Source: Actinacidiphila sp. DG2A-62
GTDB taxonomy: Bacteria; Actinomycetota; Actinomycetes; Streptomycetales; Streptomycetaceae
NCBI RefSeq assembly: GCF_035825295.1
Contig: NZ_JAYMGI010000002.1
Coordinates: 7,082,001-7,146,000, forward strand
Reading direction: 5' to 3'
Length of the DNA: 64,000 nucleotides
Shown: positions 1 through 8,378 of the stretch, one piece after another
Layout of the letters: every line of letters starts with the position of its first letter
Position numbering within the stretch: the first letter of the stretch is position 1
Program-made: the position numbers and the translations under genes
The notes under the pieces: model-generated
Database searches by the model: none
What the model saw: the letters and a program-made list of their open reading frames with translations, nothing else
What the model was told of the DNA's origin: nothing

Positions 1-1823
1 AGGAACACCTCGTAGTCCATGGCGAGCCCGAAGAGCACCGCCATGACGATGATGGGCGCGAAGCTCGCGACCGGTCCGGTGCTCGGCACGCCCAGCGGGC
101 CCGACAGCCAGCCCCACTGGAAGACCGCGACGGTCGCGCCGAACGCCGCGCCGACCGACAGCAGGAACCCGGCGGTGGCCTTGACCGGGATCGCCAGCGA
201 CCGGAAGGCGACCATCAGCAGCAGCAGCGACAGGCCCACGACCACCACGGCGAACGGCAGCAGCGCGCCGTTGAGCTTGGCGGCCACGTCGATGCTCACC
301 GCGGTCTGCCCGGTCACCGCGACCCGGCCGCCGTCCTGCCGGGCCACCGGCGCGGTGGCCGCGCCCAGCCGGGACACCAGGTCGCCGGTGGCCTGTGTGC
401 GCGGCCCCGTGGTTGGGACGACCTGGATACGGGCGGCGACGCCGTCCTTCGCGGTGTCGACCGGGCTGACGTCGGCGATGCCGGGCAGGTGCGCGATCCG
501 CTGCTCCACGGCGGCGGCGGTGCGGGCGGTGGACGCGGCGTCGGCGCCCTCGACCAGCACGATCAGCGGGCCGTTGGCGCCGGGCCCGAAGGCCCGGGAG
601 ACGGCGTCGTACGCCTGGCGGGTGGCGGTGGACCTCCCGTTGGAGCCGTCGTCGTTCAGGGCGGTCTTCAACTGCAGCGCGGGCGCGGCCACCAGCAACA
701 GCCCGGCGGTGACGACGACCAGATTGCGCAGCGGGTGGCGCAGCACGCCGCCGACCCAGCGGGTGCCCAGGGTCGTCCGGTCCCGGTGGCCGGCCCGGGC
801 GGCCCGCGAGCCGGGCCGGGGGACCAGCCGGCGGCCGAGCAGAGCCATCAGCGCGGGCAGCAGCGTGAGCGCGGTGACCACCGCCATCGCGACCGCGCCC
901 GCCGAGGCCAGCCCCATCGAGGTGAGCATCGGCACGCCGGCCACCGACAGCCCGGCCAGCGCGATCAGCACGGTCGCGCCCGCGAAGACCACCGCGCTGC
1001 CCGCGGTCGCGGTGGCGCGGGCCACCGACTCCGCGACCGGCATGCCCGTGGCCAGCTGCGCCCGGTGCCGGGAGACGATGAACAGCGCGTAGTCGATGCC
1101 GACCGCGAGGCCGAGCATGATCGCCAGCGTCGGCGCGTTGTCGGAGATCCCGACCACCGAGGCCAGTCCCATCAGCGCCGTCATGCTGCCGACCACGCCG
1201 AGGACGGCGGTCAGCAGCGGCATCCCGGCCGCGGTCATCGACCCGAAGGTGATGAAGAGGATCGCCAGGGCGACCAGCACGCCGATCAGTTCGGTCGGTC
1301 CGACGGGTGCGGTGGAGGGTCCGTACGCGTCCCCGCCGTAGAGCGCGGTGAGCCCGGCGTGCCGCGCGGGCGCGCCGGTGGCCTTCAGCCCGTCGAGCGT
1401 CGCGGCGGGCACGTCGCCGTCCTTGGGCGTGCTGAAGTCCACCTGGGCGACCGCGGTGCGCCCGTCCGGGGAGACCGCGCCGTCCGCGGCGGGGTCGCCG
1501 ACGGACACCACGCCGGGGACCTTCGCCGCGGCGGCCAGGCTGGTGTGCAGCGGCCCGTCGTAGGCGGGCTCGCTCAGCCGGTGGCCGGGCGGCGCCTGGA
1601 AGACGACCTGCGCCGACTCCCGGTCCGGGTCCGGCCAGTGCCGGTCCATCCGGGTCAGCGCGGTCTGCGCCGGGGAGCCGGGGATCGAGCTGCTGTTCTG
1701 GAAGGAGCCGGAGAACAGCAGTCCCAGGCCGACGACGGCCGCGAGGGCGACCGCCCATCCGATCACCATGGTGCGCCGGCGCCTGGCGCCGAAGGCGCCC
1801 AGCCGGTACAGGAGCGTGGCCAT
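1..1823 (-). CDS. MMPL-family membrane transporter (3' end outside window)
   Basis: RND/MMPL-superfamily transporter of the actinobacterial type, which exports lipids or small hydrophobic compounds across the cytoplasmic membrane. About 607 codons are present; the C-terminus runs off the left edge. It starts MATLLYRLG with one membrane segment right after a basic stretch (RRRRTMVIGW). A periplasmic loop follows, then a five-helix block from about residue 185 that contains the family signature GLAVGIDYALFIVSRHR. A second loop begins near residue 375. The last codons in the window read AMDYEVFL, the same signature in the second half, so the duplicated MMPL architecture is evident. Upstream on the same strand are a small conserved gene and a TetR gene, a common arrangement for regulated efflux. 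The substrate cannot be told from sequence. Confidence 0.93.
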   Translation of the reverse strand, partial: MATLLYRLGAFGARRRRTMVIGWAVALAAVVGLGLLFSGSFQNSSSIPGSPAQTALTRMDRHWPDPDRESAQVVFQAPPGHRLSEPAYDGPLHTSLAAAAKVPGVVSVGDPAADGAVSPDGRTAVAQVDFSTPKDGDVPAATLDGLKATGAPARHAGLTALYGGDAYGPSTAPVGPTELIGVLVALAILFITFGSMTAAGMPLLTAVLGVVGSMTALMGLASVVGISDNAPTLAIMLGLAVGIDYALFIVSRHRAQLATGMPVAESVARATATAGSAVVFAGATVLIALAGLSVAGVPMLTSMGLASAGAVAMAVVTALTLLPALMALLGRRLVPRPGSRAARAGHRDRTTLGTRWVGGVLRHPLRNLVVVTAGLLLVAAPALQLKTALNDDGSNGRSTATRQAYDAVSRAFGPGANGPLIVLVEGADAASTARTAAAVEQRIAHLPGIADVSPVDTAKDGVAARIQVVPTTGPRTQATGDLVSRLGAATAPVARQDGGRVAVTGQTAVSIDVAAKLNGALLPFAVVVVGLSLLLLMVAFRSLAIPVKATAGFLLSVGAAFGATVAVFQWGWLSGPLGVPSTGPVASFAPIIVMAVLFGLAMDYEVF

Positions 1824-1954
1824 GAACCGTCCCTCGTGGGTCGCGGTGGAAGTGACACCGGCGATCCTGCGCGGCGGTCTTGAGGCCCGGCCTCCGCGGG
1901 AGTTGACGGTTCCTTGACGGTCGGGGGAGCGGTCCCGCGGCGCCCGACGGGCGG

Positions 1955-2176
1955 CTACCCGCGGACGGGGTCCTCTCCCGGGCGCTTCACGACGCGGTCG
2001 CCCACCGCGAGCGACTTCCACAGCCGGCGGCCGATCCGGAACCTCGTCGTGGCACCGTCGGCGAGGCGGATCTCGGCGACGTGGTACAGGTTCGAGCCGT
2101 CGAGCAGGCCCCGGGACTTGTCGGTGACGACGCCCTCCCAGGCGTCGTTCTGCCCGATTTTGTGTGATGTGACCAT
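1955..2176 (-). CDS. Small conserved protein, DUF7489-like
   Basis: A 73-residue soluble protein starting MVTSHKIGQNDAWEG. It resembles a small actinobacterial family that I remember as DUF7489; that name is from memory. The body is a compact beta-rich domain (residues about 10-65: GVVTDKSRGLLDG, YHVAEIRLADG, then a basic patch RFRIGRRLWKSLAVGDRVVKRPGED). The VGDRV motif is typical of short beta-barrel domains. The frame is open for 17 more codons upstream, but those are proline/alanine-rich, so I take the internal ATG. No membrane segment or cysteines. Function unknown. Confidence 0.6.
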   Translation of the reverse strand: MVTSHKIGQNDAWEGVVTDKSRGLLDGSNLYHVAEIRLADGATTRFRIGRRLWKSLAVGDRVVKRPGEDPVRG

Positions 2177-2250
2177 GAACCGGAGTCTAGGGGCGTGGGC
2201 GTGCGGCGGTGCAGTGCCGGGCGGCACCTCTTGCGGATGACACCTGTCAT

Positions 2251-2301
2251 ACGGCTCGTGCGGCTTGAGCGGCTCATACGGCTCGTGCGGCTCGTGCGGT
2301 C
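2251..2301. repeat. 9-bp tandem repeat
   Basis: About five copies of a 9-bp unit (CGGCTCGTG and variants CGGCTTGAG, CGGCTCATA) in the gap between the TetR stop and the small DUF7489-like gene. This is simple-sequence DNA with no gene in it. Confidence 0.75.
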
Positions 2302-2347
2302 GGGGGCGCCGGTGCTCCTCCCCGGCGCGAGGGGACGGCCCGGGTGC

Positions 2348-3028
2348 TCAGCCGTGGGCGGTGGCGGCGATCCCGGCGAGGACGAGGTCGATGCCGGCCA
2401 GGTACTGCGCCCGGTCGTCGTGCTCGCGCAGGTGCGGGGCGACCTTGTGCGCGAAGGGGAAGCGGGCCGGGTCGCGCTCGGTCCAGCGGGCGGCGACGTC
2501 GGACAGGAAGGACGCGCGGTCGGGGTAGCCGCGGGCGGCGAGCCGGGCCGCCGCCGCGTGCTGCCCGGCCAGCCCGAGGACGTAGTTGAGCAGCGCGGAC
2601 GCCGCGTCGAACTGCGCCCGCTCGGGAACGCCCAGCGGCTGGAGCTGCCCGCCGAAGCCCTCGAAGATCCGGAGCGTCGCGGACTCCCAGGGCTCCCGCG
2701 AGAGCTGGGCGCCGATCCAGGGGTGCGCCTCGATCGCGTCGTACAGGGCGAGCGCGATCGCGCGGACCGCCTCCCGGGGCGGCCGGTCCTCGGCCACCCA
2801 GGCCAGCGCCCGCGCGACCACGTCGTCGGTCGCCGTGCTGAGCAGCTCGTGCTTGTCGGCGACGTGCCAGTAGATCGCCCCGCTGCCGGTCGACAGACGG
2901 GCGGCGAGCGCGCGGAAGGTCAGGGCGGCCTCGCCCTCGCCGTCCAGGATCTCCACGGCGGCCGTGACGATCCGCTCCTTCGACAGCGCGTCGGCGCGCC
3001 GCTCACCGCGCTGGGGCCTGCTGCTCAT
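2348..3028 (-). CDS. TetR/AcrR-family transcriptional regulator
   Basis: A 226-residue TetR repressor. The N-terminal helix-turn-helix lies at about residues 18-65, with the typical core ALTFRALAARLSTGSGAIYWHVADKHELL. The remaining helices form a ligand-binding domain with no recognisable specificity. The ATG lies just after a basic leader (MSSRPQRGERR). It is on the same strand as the MMPL exporter and the small gene downstream, so it may control that exporter, but no clear palindrome was found near either start. The generic TetR call is firm; the target is inferred from position only. Confidence 0.9.
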   Translation of the reverse strand: MSSRPQRGERRADALSKERIVTAAVEILDGEGEAALTFRALAARLSTGSGAIYWHVADKHELLSTATDDVVARALAWVAEDRPPREAVRAIALALYDAIEAHPWIGAQLSREPWESATLRIFEGFGGQLQPLGVPERAQFDAASALLNYVLGLAGQHAAAARLAARGYPDRASFLSDVAARWTERDPARFPFAHKVAPHLREHDDRAQYLAGIDLVLAGIAATAHG

Positions 3029-3088
3029 GGCTCCAGTCTGGCACGGGTGGAACGCTGATCCACCCGCGCGGGGCCGGCCCGCGGACGG

Positions 3089-4732
3089 TCAGGGCCGCGT
3101 CTCCTCCGCGAAGTACAGGAACGCGCCCAGCCCGTGGAAGTCGTTCGTCGCCTGCGGCCGGTCGATGTAGTAGGAGTAGTCGGCGACGTTGGTGCCCACG
3201 GAGATCCCGGTCAGGTACGTCAGCCCGTCGTCGTGCAGCCAGATCCGGTTCAGCTCCCCGCGCACGCCCGCGGTCACCGTGGACCCGTACGCGGCGGCGG
3301 ACACGTAGCCGCGCTTGACCGCGGTGTCGACGGTCTGCGTGAACATCGCCGAGCACGACGTCTCGGTCCAGTTGCCGGCGCTGTCGCCCTTGTCGACGAC
3401 CTGGAACCACCGGCCGGTGGACGGGTCCTGGTAGGCGGCCATGCCCCGGACCAGATTCCGTACGATCGAGACGAGTTGGGCCCGGCGCGGGTGGTCGGCG
3501 GGGATCAGGTCGAGGATCTCGGTGGCGGCGATGCCGTACCAACCCACCGCGCGGCACCAGTATTCGGGGGCGAGCCCGGTCGACGGGTCGGCCCAGGAAG
3601 CCGACCGGGACGCGTCGTAGGCGTGCCGCATCAGGCCGTTCGGCTGCTGCAGATGGCTCGCGTACACCACCAGTTGCTCGGTCGCGATGTCGAAGGACCG
3701 TGCGCTGTCGCCGATGTATTTGCCGTACTGCGCCATGAACGGGTCGGCCATGAACGTGCCGTCGGACCACAGCTGGTTCGCCCGGTCGGCGCTGTCGCCG
3801 TGCCAGAACCCGCCGTCGGGGGTGGTCGGGTAGCCGCCGGAGGGGATCAGCCGGTCGTGGATCTGCTGGGCGGCCAGGCGGTACTTGACCTGCCCGGTCT
3901 CCCGGTACAGCGCGATCATCACCTGGCCGGGCATCATGCTGTCCAGGGTGTCGAAGGCGATGCTGATGTGCCCGGAGGAGTCGACGAAGCGGTCCGCCCA
4001 CGCCTGGATGTACGCGATCAGCGCCGCCCGCCGCACCGGGTCGGTGGTGCGCTGCGCGACCTGGTACTGGCCCATCAGATACAGGGCGACGGGGTAGCTC
4101 CAGCCGCCGATGGTCGCCGGGGTGTAGCGCCGCATGGTCGAGTCGACCATCGCGTCGGACCAGTCCGTGCCCGGGAGGTCGGCGACGGTCAGCGCGTCGA
4201 GGTTGGGCAGGCCGCCGGTGTTCGTGCTGGTCACGCGGATGTGATGGACGCCCGCGCCCAGCGTCACGGCGATCCGCGCGTCGGCCCAGTGGTCCCAGGC
4301 CGCGGTCGGGGCGAAGCCGGGCGTGGCGGCGGCCTTCGCGTCGACCGTGACGCTGCCCGGGCGGTCCGCCGTGGTGCCGTTGGCGTAGCGCAGGTCCAGC
4401 GTGGCGGCGCCGGCGGAGGGCGCGGTGACGGTGAAGTCGACGTACGCGCCGGTCTCGTTGGTGGAGTTGACGAAGCCGGCGCCGGTGAAGCCCGGGTGGT
4501 CGAAGTCCACGGTGCCGTGGAAGACCGTGGCGCTCTCGGCCTGGTACACCGAGGAGAACGCGGGCTGGTAGGCGGTGTCCCCGGCCGGGGCGTGCGACGT
4601 GGCCGGCGGCGGGGCCTGCGCCGAAGCGCGTGCCGGGACGGGCGCCGACGAGGACGCCTGCGCCGAGCTGAGCGTTGCCGAACAGGTCGCGACGAGCACG
4701 GAGACGAGCGTTGCCACGGTGCGTGTGCGCAT
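3089..4732 (-). CDS. Secreted CBM35 + GH88/GH105-type glycoside hydrolase
   Basis: A 547-residue exported enzyme, probably an unsaturated rhamnogalacturonyl/glucuronyl hydrolase acting on pectin or glycosaminoglycan fragments left by polysaccharide lyases. Residues 1-27 are a signal peptide, followed by an Ala/Pro linker. Residues about 55-175 are a CBM35-like jelly roll (YQAESATVFHG, GAYVDFTV, LDLRYANGT, HHIRVTSTNTGG, NLDALTV). The catalytic alpha/alpha barrel runs from about 185 to the end and contains WADRFVDSSGHI, GGFWHGDS, QLWSDGTFMADPFMAQYGK, PEYWCRAVGWYGIA and STGRWFQVVDKGD, features of the GH88/GH105 clan. A strong ribosome site (AAAGGGAG) lies 5 nt before the ATG. A perfect 12-bp palindrome lies about 105 nt upstream of the start. 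Confidence 0.88.
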   Translation of the reverse strand: MRTRTVATLVSVLVATCSATLSSAQASSSAPVPARASAQAPPPATSHAPAGDTAYQPAFSSVYQAESATVFHGTVDFDHPGFTGAGFVNSTNETGAYVDFTVTAPSAGAATLDLRYANGTTADRPGSVTVDAKAAATPGFAPTAAWDHWADARIAVTLGAGVHHIRVTSTNTGGLPNLDALTVADLPGTDWSDAMVDSTMRRYTPATIGGWSYPVALYLMGQYQVAQRTTDPVRRAALIAYIQAWADRFVDSSGHISIAFDTLDSMMPGQVMIALYRETGQVKYRLAAQQIHDRLIPSGGYPTTPDGGFWHGDSADRANQLWSDGTFMADPFMAQYGKYIGDSARSFDIATEQLVVYASHLQQPNGLMRHAYDASRSASWADPSTGLAPEYWCRAVGWYGIAATEILDLIPADHPRRAQLVSIVRNLVRGMAAYQDPSTGRWFQVVDKGDSAGNWTETSCSAMFTQTVDTAVKRGYVSAAAYGSTVTAGVRGELNRIWLHDDGLTYLTGISVGTNVADYSYYIDRPQATNDFHGLGAFLYFAEETRP

Positions 4733-4837
4733 GTGACTCCCTTTCCCCTCACACGTGACGCCCTCCTCGGGGAGAAGGGCGTGATGGTGGTGGCGGCGTG
4801 AGGGATCGTCGCGTCCGGTGGGACAGGAGTCAAGAGT

Positions 4838-4849
4838 TAATACGTATTA
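4838..4849. promoter_or_regulatory. Perfect palindrome TAATACGTATTA, candidate operator
   Basis: A 12-bp perfect palindrome, strikingly AT-rich for this genome. It lies between the start of the secreted GH88/105-type gene (4732, minus strand) and the end of the GNAT gene. Its position 106 nt upstream of the hydrolase start fits an operator or part of its promoter. The cognate regulator is not identified. Confidence 0.55.
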
Positions 4850-4861
4850 TCTGGCGTTCGG

Positions 4862-5368
4862 TCAGCGGGCGCCGGAGGGGTCAAGGTCGAGCCGGTACCA
4901 CCCGCCCCGCTTGCCGCCGAGGTCCGCGGGATCGGCCGGGCCGTCCGGTACGAACCCCGCCTTGGCGAGCACCCGCCGGGACGCGGCGTTCGCGTCGGCC
5001 GCCGCCGCCCGCAGCGTCCGCAGGCCGTGCCGCGCCACCGCCAGCCGGGCCAGCTCGCGTACCGCCGCGGTCGCCACGCCGCGCCCGGTGGCGTCCCGCG
5101 CGACCCGGTAGCCGAGCGACGCGGCGCCGTCCGCGATGTCCATCAGGTTGAACCTGCCGAGCACCGAGCCGTCGTCGTCCACCAGCACGTAGAACGCGCA
5201 GATTCCGGCCGCCTGTTCGGCCAGCCGCTCGCCGAGCAACTCGTCGAACCGCTCGAAGAAGGCGTCACCGCGGTCGGACACCGAGGCGGCGAAGTAGCCG
5301 CGGTTCGCGACCTCGAACGCCAGGACCGCCGGACCGTGGTCGGCGCGCAACTCTTCCAGGACAGGCAC
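4862..5368 (-). CDS. GNAT-family N-acetyltransferase (RimJ/RimL-like)
   Basis: A 168-residue acetyl-CoA-dependent N-acetyltransferase. The acetyl-CoA-binding motif is at about residues 95-110 (VARDATGRGVATAAVRELARLA, with the R/Q-x-x-G-x-G/A pattern as RDATGRGVA). The preceding beta strands (YVLVDDDGSVLGRFNLMDI, ASLGYRV) and the C-terminal AAADANAASRRVLAKAGFV segment fit the RimJ/RimL branch, whose members acetylate protein N-termini or small molecules. The start is a GTG; the alternative would shorten the protein. It stands alone on the minus strand. Substrate unknown. Confidence 0.88.
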   Translation of the reverse strand: MPVLEELRADHGPAVLAFEVANRGYFAASVSDRGDAFFERFDELLGERLAEQAAGICAFYVLVDDDGSVLGRFNLMDIADGAASLGYRVARDATGRGVATAAVRELARLAVARHGLRTLRAAAADANAASRRVLAKAGFVPDGPADPADLGGKRGGWYRLDLDPSGAR

Positions 5369-5618
5369 CCCCGGACCCTACGCGCGCGCACGGGCCGCCG
5401 CCCAGCTGTTTTCGGGCGGCCGTACCGGCGCACGGGCGGGCCGCACGGGCGCGGTCCGCACCGGCCCACGGGCGCGCGCCACACCGGCGCACGCCGGACC
5501 CCGCGGAAAACCCGTGGCGACGGCGACGGCGGGACGCTAGGGTCGCCGTGTTCGTGAGGGCGGCCCGGTGCGGGCCGGGCCCTCGTCGGCCGTGGAGCGA
5601 GCAGGGAGGTGTGACCAG

Positions 5619-5690
5619 ATGGCTGTCTTTGCGATGGGCGCTGCCCAGGACCAGAAGCTCGTCATGTTCACCTCCGTGGTCTCCGGCTGA
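5619..5690 (+). CDS. Possible 23-residue leader peptide upstream of rsgA
   Basis: A 24-codon reading frame from an ATG with a near-perfect Shine-Dalgarno (GGGAGGT at 5604-5610, 8 nt spacing), ending TGA 66 nt before the proposed rsgA start. The peptide is short and fairly hydrophobic (starts MAVFAMGAAQDQK). The strong ribosome site without any longer frame behind it suggests a leader peptide or small protein. I do not recognise it, and chance cannot be excluded. Confidence 0.4.
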   Translation: MAVFAMGAAQDQKLVMFTSVVSG

Positions 5691-5756
5691 CCTCTTCCCA
5701 CATGTCCGCGCGTGGCGCGCGCGGCGCCGGGGACTGCTCTGTCGAAGGGTTTCCCC

Positions 5757-6869
5757 TTGTCTTTCTCTTTTCGTGACGCCTCCTCGCACGCGCTCGTCCC
5801 CTACGGCTGGGACGACGTGTGGGAGGCGGAGTTCGCGCCGCACGCCGCGCGGGGGCTGCTGCCCGGCCGCGTGCTGCGGGTGGACCGCAACGCCTGCGAC
5901 GTGTTCACCGCGGCCGGCACCGTCCGCGCGGACACCGCGCTGGTGATGCCGCACGACCCGATGCGGATCGTGTGCACAGGCGACTGGGCGGCGCTCGACC
6001 CGCAAGGGACGGACCCGCGGTTCGTCCGCGAACTGCTGCCGCGGCGCAGCCAGTTCGTCCGCTCGGCCTCCTCCAAGCGGTCCGAGGGCCAGGTGCTCGC
6101 GGCCAACGTCGACCACGCCGTCGTCTGCGTGTCGCTGGCGGCCGAACTCGACCTCGGGCGACTGGAGCGGTTCCTCTCGCTGGCCTGGGAGTCCGGCGCG
6201 GCCCCGGTGGTGGTGCTGACCAAGGCCGACCTGGTGCCGGACACCACACACCTGCTGGCCGACGCCGAGGCCGCCGCGCCCGGCGTGCGGGTGGTCGTCG
6301 CCAGCGCGGCCACCGGCGAGGGCGTCGAGACGCTCGCGGCGCTGCTCGGCGGCGGCACCTCGGTGCTGCTCGGCCAGTCCGGCGCCGGCAAGTCCACCCT
6401 CAGCAACGCGCTGACCGGCCGTGACACCCAGGGGGTGCAGGCCGTCCGGGACGCCGACGGCAAGGGCCGGCACACCACGACCACCCGCGACATGCTTCCG
6501 CTGCCGGGCGGCGGGGTGGTCATCGACACCCCCGGACTGCGCGGCGTGGGGCTGTGGGACGCCGAGACCGGCGTCGCCCAGGTCTTCGCCGAGATCGAGG
6601 AACTCGCCCGCGACTGCCGCTTCCACGACTGCTCCCACCAGGCCGAGCCCGGCTGCGCGGTGCTGGCCGCGCTGGAGGACGGCACGCTGCCGCACCGCCG
6701 GCTGAACAGCTACCGCAAGCTCCTGCGGGAGAACGGCTGGCTCGCCTCGCGCACCGACCAGCGGCTGCGCGCGGAGATGCGGCGCGAGTGGAAGCAGCGC
6801 ACGGCGGCCGGCCGCGAGATGTACGAGCGCAAGCGCGGCGGCGGAGGAGGCCACCGCCGCACCTCCTGA
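5757..6869 (+). CDS. rsgA: Ribosome small-subunit-dependent GTPase A
   Basis: RsgA (YjeQ) is a circularly permuted GTPase that acts in the late maturation of the 30S subunit. In about 370 residues there is an N-terminal OB-fold region, the permuted G motifs TKAD (G4), then GQSGAGKSTLSNAL (P-loop, G1), the switch HTTTTRD (G2) and DTPGLRG (G3). A C-terminal zinc knuckle follows with the pattern C-x4-C-x-H-x6-C (CRFHDCSHQAEPGC). The start is ambiguous. I prefer TTG at 5757, which has AAGGG upstream and gives the usual N-terminus SFSFRDASSHALVPYGWDD; a GTG at 5712 would add 15 residues. It is monocistronic here. A short ORF with a strong ribosome site precedes it and a small tandem repeat covers its stop. 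Confidence 0.95.
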   Translation: MSFSFRDASSHALVPYGWDDVWEAEFAPHAARGLLPGRVLRVDRNACDVFTAAGTVRADTALVMPHDPMRIVCTGDWAALDPQGTDPRFVRELLPRRSQFVRSASSKRSEGQVLAANVDHAVVCVSLAAELDLGRLERFLSLAWESGAAPVVVLTKADLVPDTTHLLADAEAAAPGVRVVVASAATGEGVETLAALLGGGTSVLLGQSGAGKSTLSNALTGRDTQGVQAVRDADGKGRHTTTTRDMLPLPGGGVVIDTPGLRGVGLWDAETGVAQVFAEIEELARDCRFHDCSHQAEPGCAVLAALEDGTLPHRRLNSYRKLLRENGWLASRTDQRLRAEMRREWKQRTAAGREMYERKRGGGGGHRRTS

Positions 6870-6903
6870 CCGCGGGGATCCGAACCGACCGCGGGGTCCG
6901 AAC
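6868..6903. repeat. 18-bp imperfect tandem duplication at the rsgA stop
   Basis: GACCGCGGGGATCCGAAC is followed by GACCGCGGGGTCCGAAC (one base shorter). The first copy begins inside the rsgA TGA stop codon, so the duplication starts exactly at the end of the gene. Confidence 0.7.
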
Positions 6904-6930
6904 GACGGACGCGGGAGCCCCGCGGACGCC

Positions 6931-7062
6931 TCACCCGGCGCCGCCGTCCCTTCCCTGGCGGCGCCGGACGGCGATCGGGCTGCCCGCGCTCCAGAACGAG
7001 CCGATGACGCATGCGATCACGAGCGCGACGATCACGACCCCGAGAATCACGCTGTAGGCCAT
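6931..7062 (-). CDS. 43-residue single-pass membrane protein
   Basis: A short gene with one hydrophobic segment (about residues 4-22, SVILGVVIVALVIACVIGSF) followed by a basic tail (AVRRRQGRDGG). It starts at ATG 7062 with a consensus ribosome site (GAGGAGG, 6 nt spacing). One membrane helix plus a positive cytoplasmic tail is typical of small actinobacterial membrane peptides. No family assigned and no operon partner, since the LacI gene upstream on the same strand is over 130 nt away. Confidence 0.6.
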   Translation of the reverse strand: MAYSVILGVVIVALVIACVIGSFWSAGSPIAVRRRQGRDGGAG

Positions 7063-7196
7063 GCCGAACCTCCTCGCTGCCGGGCGGTCTTCACCTCCAC
7101 CGCACCTTCACGTTCGCTGCCTGACCGTGACCTTCCCGTTGCCCGGCGTTTCCAATCCAGCGCTGGCGAACATGAATTCGGGACGGACCGCCCGGC

Positions 7197-8231
7197 TCAG
7201 GCGGAGGCCCGCACCACCAGCTGGGTCGGCGTCACGATCGGCGCGAGCGGGGCGGCGTCGGCCTCCGCGTCCGGCAGCGGCGCCACCCGGCGCAACAGCA
7301 GCCGCGCCATCATCCGGCCCATCTCCTCGATGTCCTGCCGGATGGTGGTCAGCGGCGGGTCGGTCCACTCCGCGACCGACACGATGTCGTCGAAGCCGAC
7401 CACCGCGACGTCCTCCGGCACCCGCCGCCCGCTGGTCCGCAGCACCCGCAGCGCACCCGAGGCCATCACGTCCGAGGCGGCGAAGACCGCGTCCAGGTCG
7501 GGAAAGCGCTCCAGCAGCTCGGCCATCGCCGCCGCGCCGCCCTCCGGCGTGAAGTCGCCCTTGGCGATCAGCCGCGGATCGGCGTCCGGCAGCACGTCGC
7601 GGAAACCGTCGAGCCGGTCCACCGACGCCGTCTGGTCCAGCGGCCCGGCGATGTGCGCGATCCGGCGGCGGCCCAGGCCCAGCAGATGGCGGACCGCGTC
7701 CCGCGCGCCACCGCGGTTGTCGCAGTCCACGTAGAGCGTCTCGCCGTCCGACCAGGCCAGGCCCCCTATCACGGTCGGCACGCCCGCCCGCCGGGCCAGC
7801 GCGGGCAGCGAGTCGTCGTCGTGCAGCGAGAAGATCAGCGCGCCGTCCACGTGGCCGCCGGCCAGATAGCGGCCGACCCGGGCGTAGTCGGCCGTGCCCT
7901 CGGTCAACAGCAGCACCAACTGGTTGTCGCGCGCGGTCAGTTCCCGGCTGATGCCGCGGACCTGCTGGGCGAAGAACGGGTCGGCGAAGAAGCGCGTCTC
8001 GGGCTCGGCGACGACCACCGCGATCGCGTCGTTGCGGCGGGTGACCAGCGTGCGGGCGGCCTGGTTCGGCACGTAGCCGAGTTCGTCGACGGCCTGCCTG
8101 ACCCGTTCCGCCAGCGGCGCGCGCACGCCCTCGCTGCCGTTGACCACCCGCGACGCGGTCGCCCGCGAGACCCCCGCGCGCGCGGCGACGGCCTCCAGTG
8201 TGGGTCGGGACGCGAAGCTCTGGTCGGACAA
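7197..8231 (-). CDS. LacI-family transcriptional regulator
   Basis: A 344-residue LacI/GalR repressor. The helix-turn-helix is at about residues 10-35 (TLEAVAARAGVSRATASRVVNGSEGV) with the hinge helix RVRQAVDELGYVPNQAARTL next. A periplasmic-binding-protein-like sugar domain fills residues about 65-344 (DGALIFSLHDDDSLPALARRAG, VDCDNRGGARDAVRHLL, RRIAHIAGPL, PEDVAVVGFDDI). The start is TTG at 8231, with GGAG about 8 nt upstream. A 12-bp palindrome of LacI type lies 85 nt upstream, pointing to autoregulation. No sugar transporter or hydrolase is adjacent, so its inducer and other targets are unknown. Confidence 0.94.
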   Translation of the reverse strand: MSDQSFASRPTLEAVAARAGVSRATASRVVNGSEGVRAPLAERVRQAVDELGYVPNQAARTLVTRRNDAIAVVVAEPETRFFADPFFAQQVRGISRELTARDNQLVLLLTEGTADYARVGRYLAGGHVDGALIFSLHDDDSLPALARRAGVPTVIGGLAWSDGETLYVDCDNRGGARDAVRHLLGLGRRRIAHIAGPLDQTASVDRLDGFRDVLPDADPRLIAKGDFTPEGGAAAMAELLERFPDLDAVFAASDVMASGALRVLRTSGRRVPEDVAVVGFDDIVSVAEWTDPPLTTIRQDIEEMGRMMARLLLRRVAPLPDAEADAAPLAPIVTPTQLVVRASA

Positions 8232-8315
8232 CGGAGGGCTCCTTCGCGTACGGATAACAAAAACTCGGCGACGAATTGCGGCTGTGCACAGCGTAACCGT
8301 TTCGGCGGCGGCTGT

Positions 8316-8327
8316 GAGAGCGCTCTC
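8316..8327. promoter_or_regulatory. LacI-type operator GAGAGCGCTCTC
   Basis: A perfect 12-bp palindrome with the central CG step and AGCGCT core usual for LacI/GalR operators in actinomycetes. It lies between the LacI start and the DUF456 stop. It most likely mediates autorepression of the LacI gene. Confidence 0.7.
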
Positions 8328-8378
8328 TCGGAGACGCGGCCGGAAGTCGTGGGCTTCGGGGCCGGTCCCCCGGACGCC

